The notes under the pieces: generated by a model
What the model was told of the DNA's origin: nothing
Seen by the model: the letters and a program-made list of their open reading frames with translations, nothing else
Database searches by the model: none
Made by a program: the position numbers and the translations under genes
Origin: Propionibacteriaceae bacterium UBA6238
Lineage (GTDB): Bacteria > Actinomycetota > Actinomycetes > Propionibacteriales > Propionibacteriaceae
DNA: 43,386 nt
NCBI GenBank assembly: GCA_002441465.1
Contig: DJWE01000072.1
Location: forward strand, 44,888 to 88,273
Direction: 5' to 3'
In this document: one piece after another, positions 23,585 to 30,214 of the stretch
Layout of the letters: every line of letters starts with the position of its first letter
Position numbering within the stretch: position 1 is the stretch's first letter

Positions 23585-24738
23585 TCGAAGGCCGCCGGTC
23601 ACGGCCCGATCGCCAGTCCGCGGACGTGGTGACCGGGTCGCGCCGGCGCGTGGGCGAGTCGTTGTGGCTCGAGCCTTCGATCGCCGCCCTGCTGGTGGTG
23701 CTGACGGCAGTGCTGAACCGTGAGGAGCACTCGGTCGGGCTCTGGGCGGCCGAGCTGTTGACCTGCGCAGGCGCCGCGCTGTCGTATCGACGGCCGGTCC
23801 TGGGTGCGCTCGTAGTCGCCGGCGGCCTCTCCTCCTGGTTCCTGATGCCAGGGGTCTGGCCAGGCGCCAGCGGTCTGGCCTTCGTGGTGAACATCTTCGC
23901 CGCGGCACGCAAGGGGCTGGCCTGGCGGGTCCCGCTCGCCATCGGGCTCACCGTGCTGGCGTATCTGGTGCTGGTCGAACGATCCGTCCAGCAGCCTGGG
24001 GACCGACCCGGACCAGCGGCGCTGATCATCTCGCTCGCGGCGCTGGCGTGGCTCGGCGGTGCCGTGTGGCAGCGGGGCGCGTTACTGCTCGAGCACGAGC
24101 GTGCACGGGCGGCGCTCGAGCAGGCCGAGCTGCGTCTCTCGTTGGCCCGCGACCTGCACGACACGGTCGCCCAGACCCTCTCGCGGGCGGCGATCGGGGC
24201 GAACCTGGCGCTGACTGAGCCAGAACTGCCAGCGGGCGCCCGCACCGAGCTGGAGCGGATCGCGGCGGAGTGCCGCTCGTCGGCGCACGACCTGAGGCAA
24301 CTGCTGGCGGGCCTGCGCAGCCAGGGCATGCCAGCCGGGCGGATGATGGCAGTGACCACCGCGGAAACCCTGCGAGACGACCTCGAGGAGCAGGCTGCCT
24401 TGTTGCGGGAGGCGGGCTTCACCGTCGAGGTGGACGTCGCGGTGAGTTCGGTGAGCGCGGCGCGGGCCCGGACGTTGGCCGCCGTCTCGCGGGAGGCGAT
24501 GAACAACATGCGCAAGCACGCGCGGCCGGGGGGCCACTGCCGGATCCGGATTCATGACGAGGGCGACGATGTCGTGGCACGGTTCCAGAACCCGCGATCG
24601 AGGTCGAGCGGTTCGACCGAGGGCATGGGACTCACCGGGATCCGTGAGCGGCTGGCCCTCCTGGGAGGATCGTCGCGCACCGTCCAGGACGGCGAGACCT
24701 GGGAACTCATCGTCCGGCTGCCGCACGGCGTGAACTAG
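23563..24738 (+). CDS. Sensor histidine kinase, HisKA_3/NarX-DesK type
   Basis: The N-terminal half has five or six membrane segments (about residues 35-185) with little external loop, suited to sensing a membrane-associated ligand. A short coiled linker leads to the HisKA_3 phosphoacceptor helix, LARDLHDTVAQTLSRAAIG, with the His that is phosphorylated. The HATPase domain has the N-box VSREAMNNMRKHA and G-box GMGLTGIRERL. This kinase class pairs with NarL-type regulators such as the one at 18322-18961, on the other side of the bacteriocin operon. The start is uncertain: GTG 23563 and GTG 23575 would couple to the 44-residue peptide gene, and ATG 23494 lies inside it; none has a strong ribosome-binding site. 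Confidence 0.85.
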   Translation: MVEDVPLIEGRRSRPDRQSADVVTGSRRRVGESLWLEPSIAALLVVLTAVLNREEHSVGLWAAELLTCAGAALSYRRPVLGALVVAGGLSSWFLMPGVWPGASGLAFVVNIFAAARKGLAWRVPLAIGLTVLAYLVLVERSVQQPGDRPGPAALIISLAALAWLGGAVWQRGALLLEHERARAALEQAELRLSLARDLHDTVAQTLSRAAIGANLALTEPELPAGARTELERIAAECRSSAHDLRQLLAGLRSQGMPAGRMMAVTTAETLRDDLEEQAALLREAGFTVEVDVAVSSVSAARARTLAAVSREAMNNMRKHARPGGHCRIRIHDEGDDVVARFQNPRSRSSGSTEGMGLTGIRERLALLGGSSRTVQDGETWELIVRLPHGVN

Positions 24739-24889
24739 GGCTGCGATCGAATGCCCGACTGGTTCACCGCCTTCCAGCCGGCGTCCAGGCTGCCCTCATC
24801 GCCGCTGTGCGCGGCCTGGTCGCGGTCCAGGACGGTGTACCTTCCCGGCGGCGCCCTCGGTGTGGAGCCTCAGCCGGTGAACTGAGCCC

Positions 24890-25468
24890 TCAGGCCGAGG
24901 TCGACGCGAAGCGGAACGCCCGAACGATCTGCACCAGGCCCAGGACCACCAGCGAGACACCGAGCAGGAGGAACAGGAGGGCCGCACCCCACACCGGTGA
25001 GGTGAGCAGCACGATGCCTGCGACGATGGTGATCACGGCGTACACGATCGTCCACACCTTCGAAGGAGCGTCGCCGATCATGGTGAGACCGACCACTCCC
25101 TCCACGATCCACGAGACGCCGACCACCACGCCGAGCAGGAAGCCCAACGCGGCGGCCGCGGTGCCGAGGTTCGTCAGGGACAGTACGGCCGCGATCAGGA
25201 ACACGACGCCGAGCGCGAGATAGCCGATCCGCGGCCAGGTGCCGAGCTTGCGGGAGAAGATGCCGACCGCGATGTTGACCACGCCGGCGATCAGAGCGTA
25301 AACGGCGATGATGCCCGCCACGACCATGGCGGTCTTCGCCGGCCAGGCGAGGATGAGGACGCCGACGATCACAGAGACCAGACCGCTCATGCCAAGCGCG
25401 GCCCGGATGCCGTTGACGAGTGTCTTGTCGAGCTGTTGCAGGTCTTGTTCGAAGGAATTGGCGGACAT
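24890..25468 (-). CDS. HdeD family (DUF308) membrane protein
   Basis: The 192-residue protein has six hydrophobic helices in three hairpins, the DUF308/HdeD pattern: SVIVGVLILAWPAKTA, ALGVVFLIAAVLSLTN and TIVAGIVLLTSPVWGAA each carry the repeated G-x-x-x-L...P signature. HdeD supports acid resistance in enteric bacteria; in actinobacteria the role is unknown. ATG 25468 has AGAGG seven bases upstream, better than the longer frame to 25519. The 24739-24889 gap before its 3' end has no gene I can support. Confidence 0.85.
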   Translation of the reverse strand: MSANSFEQDLQQLDKTLVNGIRAALGMSGLVSVIVGVLILAWPAKTAMVVAGIIAVYALIAGVVNIAVGIFSRKLGTWPRIGYLALGVVFLIAAVLSLTNLGTAAAALGFLLGVVVGVSWIVEGVVGLTMIGDAPSKVWTIVYAVITIVAGIVLLTSPVWGAALLFLLLGVSLVVLGLVQIVRAFRFASTSA

Positions 25469-25593
25469 CTCAATCCTCTCGGTGGGGGGTCGGCCCCAGT
25501 CTGTCAGCTTGATGGCCAAGCGGGTAGGCGGTGCCGGTGAACCCGGACGCCGACACCGTGACTCCGGAGGGTTCGCCGCGGCCGGAGGTGCCC

Positions 25594-26388
25594 CTATCCG
25601 GCGAGGAACGCCGCGATGATCGCGTTCGCGTCCGGGCGCTCGCAGAAGTAGGCGTGCCGGGCCCCGGCGAGCAGCAACAGGTCGGCGTCGGCGATGTGGT
25701 CACGCAGGACGGACGCGTTGCGAACGTCGGTGACGCCGTCATCGACCCCATGGACGACGAGTGTGCGGGCCCGGATTCGCGGCAGCGCCTCCCATGCGTC
25801 GTGAGCCGTGCTCATCGCCAGTTGCAGGGCTCCCTGTTCAGGGCTCGTGGCCCGGCTCTCGGTCGTCGCCGCCGCCTCGGGGTGGGCGGCCAGGTAGCTC
25901 GGGCTGAAGATGAGCTCGAGGGCTGCCACGGGGTTTCCGGCCTCGAAGGCGCGGGTCGCCGCCTCCGGGCGGGGGAATCCGTGCACGTCTCCCGTCGTGG
26001 TGGCTCCCAGCACGAGCCGGGTGACGCGGTCGGGGAAGTCGGCGGCCACCCACTGCGCGATCCGTCCACCCAGTGAGTGTCCGTACACGGCGGCCCTGGG
26101 CAGAGCGGCGGCGTCGAGCACGGCGGCGACGTCTGCGGCCGCGTCGCGCGTCGTCCAGGCCGGTGAGGGGATGTCCGCGCTGTGGCCGATGCCCCGATTG
26201 TGCAGCCGGACGATGGTCGAGCCGTCCAGCGATTCGAGGGCAGGTTCCCAGATCGTCTCGTCCGCACCGAGACCGGAGATCAGCACCACCGGGGGTCTGG
26301 TGGGGTCAACGGGCGCATTCGGGCGGTCGATCCGGTACCAGATCGAGCTGCCGTCCCTGGTCTGTGCAAATCCCGTTGTCGTGGTCAC
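25594..26388 (-). CDS. Alpha/beta hydrolase
   Basis: The 264-residue protein has the alpha/beta hydrolase triad: nucleophile Ser near 99 in AVYGHSLGGR, acid Asp in VHGVDDGVTD and His near 247 in AGARHAYFCE. The oxyanion segment is VVLISGLGADETIW near residue 40. The order and length resemble 3-oxoadipate enol-lactonase and related esterases, but no aromatic-degradation gene is nearby and the natural substrate is unknown. No signal peptide is seen, so it is cytosolic. It stands alone, in the same direction as the HdeD-like gene. Confidence 0.85.
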   Translation of the reverse strand: MTTTTGFAQTRDGSSIWYRIDRPNAPVDPTRPPVVLISGLGADETIWEPALESLDGSTIVRLHNRGIGHSADIPSPAWTTRDAAADVAAVLDAAALPRAAVYGHSLGGRIAQWVAADFPDRVTRLVLGATTTGDVHGFPRPEAATRAFEAGNPVAALELIFSPSYLAAHPEAAATTESRATSPEQGALQLAMSTAHDAWEALPRIRARTLVVHGVDDGVTDVRNASVLRDHIADADLLLLAGARHAYFCERPDANAIIAAFLAG

Positions 26389-26511
26389 TGAGCCATCCTA
26401 GGATCCGGTGCGGGACGCCCTCGGCGGGGGCTGTCCGTCGAGTCCTGAGGCAGCGGATCGCGGGCCTGGACGACCCATCCACGTGGGGATCTTGGACGGC
26501 GGGCCGGTCCC

Positions 26512-26655
26512 TCAGGTGCGGTCGTGCAGGGTGATCCGGTAGCCGTCGGGATCGGCGAAGGTGAAGGTCCGGCCGAACGGGCCGTCGATGGGCGCGGAGA
26601 CGATGGTGTGGTTGTCGGCGAGGAGCGCGTCGTGAACGGCCTCAGAAAACTGAGC
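26512..26655 (-). pseudogene. C-terminal remnant of a VOC (glyoxalase/bleomycin-resistance) protein
   Basis: Reading on the minus strand, FSEAVHDALLADNHTIVSAP followed by GPFGRTFTFADPDGYRITLH is the end of a VOC-fold domain, including the usual F-x-F-x-D-P-D-G-Y motif. The N-terminal half of the domain is missing; upstream residues in the frame are low-complexity and unrelated. No start codon with a ribosome-binding site fits. It abuts a MarR remnant on the other strand, so a deletion probably removed the region between the two. Confidence 0.65.
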
Positions 26656-26705
26656 TACTCGGACCGTGTCGGGAAGGCACTCCCCACCCGGCTCACCCCC
26701 GGGTC

Positions 26706-26840
26706 CGGAGGAAGCTCGAGAAGGCAACCGCGGTGGTGGGTGCCGTCGAGGTCAGGATGCTGTCCGGCCTGAGCAAGGACGAGCAGTCGGACGCCTACTG
26801 GATCCTGCAGAGCATGGCCCGTTCCCTCCGCGATGCATGA
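26706..26840 (+). pseudogene. C-terminal remnant of a MarR family regulator
   Basis: The frame ending at TGA 26838-26840 reads RRKLEKATAVVGAVEVRML, then SGLSKDEQSDAYWILQSM. This is like the final dimerisation helices of MarR proteins (charged A-x-x-V-x-A-V-E...ML...L-S-x-x-E). The DNA-binding part is absent and no start is available. Divergent MarR and VOC genes are a common pair; here only the 3' ends survive, next to each other. Confidence 0.5.
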
Positions 26841-26945
26841 CTTTGCCGAACGGGCCGGGGTTCGGGCCCGCGGCCTGCTAGCTTCGGACCCGGAGTCGAC
26901 GCCCACCCACCCCGATCGGACCAGAAGCCACCAAGGGAGACAGTC

Positions 26946-26978
26946 ATGCTCAAGACAGTGCTCAGGACTCGTCGTTGA
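26946..26978 (+). CDS. Ten-codon upstream ORF before the lipoprotein gene
   Basis: AAGGGAG lies seven bases before an ATG that encodes MLKTVLRTRR and a stop. The ribosome-binding site is better than that of the downstream gene, which starts 22 bases after this stop. It may be a translational leader, or the displaced start of a gene damaged in the same event that left the VOC and MarR remnants. Confidence 0.35.
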   Translation: MLKTVLRTRR

Positions 26979-27000
26979 CCTCGACCTACTCGACGCTGAG

Positions 27001-28215
27001 TTGATCAGCGGGAAGCGCGCGGGCGGCGCGGGGATCCCGCGCCGCCTGGGTGTTCTGTTCGCGACCGTCCCGCTGCTCGTGGTGTCGGCGTGCTCGGCAC
27101 CTGCGGTGAGCGCCTCAGCGCTGGGCGACGCGGTTCTGGCGATGTACCTCAGTCCCCAGACCTATGCCTTCGAAGGCCCCGGCGAGGTACTCATCGTGCG
27201 GCCGGACGGCTCCACGGCGAGCGTGCGGACCTCCGGCATGGACAACGGCCAGTTGTTGTGGACCGATTCGGGCCTGTCCTTCGCCGACACCGAGCACGAC
27301 TACCTGCTCAACGACCAGTTGCGTTCCTGGGCCAGCGCAAAGACCAACTTCCAGGACATCCTTGTCCAGACGCCCGAAGGCGTCCTCGGATCGTACAACG
27401 ACGGCAACGACGGCTCGGGCTATGTGGAGCAGGTCGTGCTCAGGACGGATGGTCGCTCGACGCTGAGTGAGGTTGCCGGGTTCAACCGGCTGTTCTCACT
27501 GTGCGAGGGGGGCCTGGTCGGGTTGGCTGAGGTGACCGGGGCCGAACTCACCGTCCTCGCCGCTCGTTCGGGAGCGGTGAAGCGGACCAGCAACGACTTC
27601 CCGCAGATGCTCACCTGGCTCCATCCGAAGCGGGCGACCGCGAGCCAGACCCTGATCGCGGCCGTGCCCTCATCGGCGGAGTTGGACTACCCGCGCGGAA
27701 TGGCACCCTGCCCCGCCGGGGTGATCACCCACCTGGCGGATCTGGTGAGACCCGGCGGCGCCAACACCTTCGAGGTCTGGCGCTGGGACACGCGCACTGG
27801 CCGGCGGGCCCGGACAGAACTGAAGCGACCCGACGGTTCGGCGCTGGAGCTGACCAGCGACCAGTTCTCGACCTCGACGATCGCATCCCAACTGGACGAG
27901 GAGGGCCGGCTGGTGTGGTTCTGCGCTGACGGCCGCGTGCTGGCGACCGATCCCGAGACGGGTGTCACCGAGGAGCTGTGGGATTCGGGGCTGCCGGTCG
28001 ATCAGGACAACGACACGCACGTGCTGTTCGAGGGCAAGTGGGTGTTTCTGCTGGACGTCCCGAACGACGACCAGCGCCGACCGATGACGCTGTACCGGCG
28101 CAACGCGTTCACCGGCGAAGGCGGCCCGGTGGTCGTGATCTCCGGGGTGAACGAAACCAGGTCGGTGCAGCGGGTGCTGCGCGGGATCGCCGTCGCGCCG
28201 TCCCTCACCGGCTGA
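27001..28215 (+). CDS. Putative lipoprotein with beta-propeller-like repeats
   Basis: Starting at TTG 27001, the protein has a lipoprotein signal: basic n-region (KRAGGAGIPRR), hydrophobic core (LGVLFATVPLLVV) and lipobox VSAC, giving 404 residues. The mature part is rich in short beta-strand units such as GEVLIVRPDGSTASVRTSG, GRLVWFCADGRVLATDPETG and GKWVFLLDVPNDD, resembling propeller blades, but I cannot assign a family. The longer frame to 26833 crosses the small upstream ORF and would bury the signal peptide, so it is rejected. The product is likely anchored outside the membrane. No operon partner is seen. Confidence 0.65.
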   Translation: MISGKRAGGAGIPRRLGVLFATVPLLVVSACSAPAVSASALGDAVLAMYLSPQTYAFEGPGEVLIVRPDGSTASVRTSGMDNGQLLWTDSGLSFADTEHDYLLNDQLRSWASAKTNFQDILVQTPEGVLGSYNDGNDGSGYVEQVVLRTDGRSTLSEVAGFNRLFSLCEGGLVGLAEVTGAELTVLAARSGAVKRTSNDFPQMLTWLHPKRATASQTLIAAVPSSAELDYPRGMAPCPAGVITHLADLVRPGGANTFEVWRWDTRTGRRARTELKRPDGSALELTSDQFSTSTIASQLDEEGRLVWFCADGRVLATDPETGVTEELWDSGLPVDQDNDTHVLFEGKWVFLLDVPNDDQRRPMTLYRRNAFTGEGGPVVVISGVNETRSVQRVLRGIAVAPSLTG

Positions 28216-28244
28216 ACGGGGAAGCTGGAATCACACGCATGTAG

Positions 28245-28276
28245 TTATCCCCACTGTGGATGACGGCTGTGGATAA
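28245..28276. promoter_or_regulatory. Cluster of three DnaA-box-like nonamers
   Basis: TTATCCCCA (28245-28253, plus strand), TCATCCACA (28255-28263, minus) and the perfect consensus TTATCCACA (28268-28276, minus) lie within 32 bases. This is upstream of the racemase promoter and just after the lipoprotein gene. Confidence 0.55.
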
Positions 28277-28317
28277 CCGGGTCTGGACGAGCCCGACCAA
28301 CGTGCGGCAACCGGCGC

Positions 28318-28323
28318 TAGCCT
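28318..28323 (+). promoter_or_regulatory. -10 element for a leaderless racemase mRNA
   Basis: TAGCCT ends seven bases before the ATG at 28331, and no Shine-Dalgarno sequence is present. Transcription would begin at the start codon. Confidence 0.45.
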
Positions 28324-28330
28324 CTTGTCC

Positions 28331-29020
28331 ATGCGGTGCATCGGGCTGATCGGGGGGATGAGCTGGGAGAGCTCGGCCCTGTACTACCAACTCCTCAACG
28401 AGGGGGTGGCGGAGCGACTCGGCGGCCTGCACTCGGCACGGTGCGTGCTCGCGTCCGTCGACTTCGCCGAGATCGAGGCCATGCAGTCCGAGGGGCGCTG
28501 GGATGACGCGGGCCGTCTCCTTGCGGACACGGCGCGTGGTCTGGAAGCCGCCGGCGCCGACGCTGTGCTGATCTGCACCAACACGATGCACAAGGTCGCC
28601 GACGCCGTGGCGGACGCCATCACCGTCCCGTTGCTGCACCTGGCCGACGTGGTCGCCGACGCCGTGGTGGCCGACGGCATCGACGCCGTGGCCCTGCTCG
28701 GCACCCGGTTCACCATGGAGGAGTCGTTCTACAGCGACCGGCTCACCTCGCGCGGGCTCACCGTCCTCATCCCGGATGCCGACGACCGCGCGCTCGTCGA
28801 CCGCGTGATCTACACCGAACTGGTCCTCGGCCAGGTCAGCGAGGAGTCCCGCGCCGCCTACGTGGAGATCATCGGACGCCTCGCCGCGCGCGGCGCCCAG
28901 GGCGTCGTCCTCGCCTGCACGGAGATCGAGCTACTGATCCGGCCCACCGACGTCGACCTGCCCACGTTCCCGACCACCCGCCTGCACGCGCAGGCGGCCG
29001 TCGACTTCGCGCTGGCCTGA
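28331..29020 (+). CDS. Aspartate/glutamate racemase family protein (YgeA-like)
   Basis: The 229-residue protein matches the cofactor-independent amino-acid racemases. IGLIGGMSWESSALYYQLLN is the N-terminal signature. The two catalytic Cys are in ICTNTMHKVAD (near residue 83) and VLACTEIELL (near 195). A central AVALLGTRFTMEESFYSDRL completes the pattern. It is likely to interconvert L- and D-aspartate or glutamate, or another amino acid; broad-specificity members exist. ATG at 28331 is preferred over TTG 28325 because the -10 element lies just before it. The gene converges on ackA. Confidence 0.88.
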   Translation: MRCIGLIGGMSWESSALYYQLLNEGVAERLGGLHSARCVLASVDFAEIEAMQSEGRWDDAGRLLADTARGLEAAGADAVLICTNTMHKVADAVADAITVPLLHLADVVADAVVADGIDAVALLGTRFTMEESFYSDRLTSRGLTVLIPDADDRALVDRVIYTELVLGQVSEESRAAYVEIIGRLAARGAQGVVLACTEIELLIRPTDVDLPTFPTTRLHAQAAVDFALA

Positions 29021-29026
29021 GCGCGC

Positions 29027-30214
29027 TCAGGCGCCGATCGCTGCCTTGGTCTCCCTGGCCATGGCGAGTTCCTCGTTGGTCGGCACCACGAGCACCGTGA
29101 TCGGGGAGTCGGGGGTGGAGATCACCCGGGCATCCTTGCCGCGGACGGCGTTGGCGCTCTCGTCCAGGATCGCGCCCAGGCCGGCCAGCCGACGGATCAC
29201 CGTGGCACGCACCAGCGCGTCGTTCTCGCCGACGCCGGCGGTGAAGCTGATCGCGTCCACGCCACCGAGCACGGCGATATACGCGCCGATGTAGCTGATC
29301 AGCCGATGGCAGTAGACCGCCATGGCGAGCTTCGCCGCCTCGTCGCCCTCCTCGATCAACTCGCTCAGGTCGCGGAAATCGGTGACCCCGGCGAGCCCGA
29401 GCATGCCCGACTTCTTGTTCAGCAGGTTGTCGACTTCCTGCAGGTCCATGCCCAGCTCGCGGCCGAGGAAGGCATGCAGGCCCGGGTCCACATCCCCCGA
29501 GCGGGTGCCCATGACCAGCCCGGCCAGGGGCGTCAGGCCCATCGAGGTGTCCACAGCCACACCGCCGTCGATGGCAGAGATCGAGGCGCCGTTGCCCAGG
29601 TGGCAGACGATCTGCTTCAACTCGCTGTAGTCGCGGTGCAGGAACTCGGCGGCCCGCCTCGACACGTAGCTGTGCGACGTCCCGTGGAAGCCGTACTTGC
29701 GGATGCCGTGCTCGGCGGCGATCTCGCTGGGGATCGCGTAGGTGTACGCCTCCGGCGGCAGCGTGGAGAAGAACGCGGTGTCGAAGATCGCCACGTGCGG
29801 CACGTCCGGCAGCGCCTCCCGGGCCGCCTCGATACCGGCGATGCCCGGCGGGTTGTGCAGCGGCGCCAGCGGGCTCAACTCGCGCAGCTTCTCCAGCACC
29901 GCATCGTCGATCACCACGGTGGAGCGGAACGCCTCGCCGCCGTGGACGGTGCGGTGTCCCACCGCCTGGATCGATTCCAGGTCGGGGCCGTGCGCGTTGA
30001 ACACGCGGACCAGGTAGTTCAGCGCACGGGCATGGTTCGGGAAGCCGCGATCCACGTGCACCATCTCGCCGTCGAGGCGGTGATCGAGGCTGCCTGAGGC
30101 TTCGCCGATCCGCTGGATGATTCCGTTGGCCACGACCACTTCGGTGTCGGCGTCGATCACCTGGTACTTGATCGAACTCGAGCCGCAGTTGAGCAGCAGG
30201 ACGGGGGTACTCAC
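29027..30214 (-). CDS. ackA: Acetate kinase
   Basis: The 395-residue cytosolic enzyme converts acetyl phosphate and ADP to acetate and ATP. ASKHA-fold landmarks are clear: VLLLNCGSSSIKYQVID at the N-terminus, VGHRTVHGGEAF, catalytic Asp in IFDTAFFSTLPPEAY, KYGFHGTSHSYVSRRAAEFL, CHLGNGASI, DTSMGLTPLAGLVMGTRSGD and TAGVGENDALVR. The start is GTG at 30214, sharing GTGA with the stop of pta, so the two genes are translationally coupled. Together they give acetate fermentation with substrate-level phosphorylation and, in reverse, acetate activation. Confidence 0.97.
   Translation of the reverse strand: MSTPVLLLNCGSSSIKYQVIDADTEVVVANGIIQRIGEASGSLDHRLDGEMVHVDRGFPNHARALNYLVRVFNAHGPDLESIQAVGHRTVHGGEAFRSTVVIDDAVLEKLRELSPLAPLHNPPGIAGIEAAREALPDVPHVAIFDTAFFSTLPPEAYTYAIPSEIAAEHGIRKYGFHGTSHSYVSRRAAEFLHRDYSELKQIVCHLGNGASISAIDGGVAVDTSMGLTPLAGLVMGTRSGDVDPGLHAFLGRELGMDLQEVDNLLNKKSGMLGLAGVTDFRDLSELIEEGDEAAKLAMAVYCHRLISYIGAYIAVLGGVDAISFTAGVGENDALVRATVIRRLAGLGAILDESANAVRGKDARVISTPDSPITVLVVPTNEELAMARETKAAIGA

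Noticed and set aside
24739..24889. Possible small gene after the kinase
   Set aside because: Short frames here have no ribosome-binding site or recognisable composition.
26833..27000. N-terminal extension of the lipoprotein
   Set aside because: It would bury the signal peptide and lipobox; residues there are unlike a coding segment.
28245..28276. Chromosomal origin of replication
   Set aside because: Only three DnaA boxes, no AT-rich unwinding region and no dnaA or dnaN nearby.
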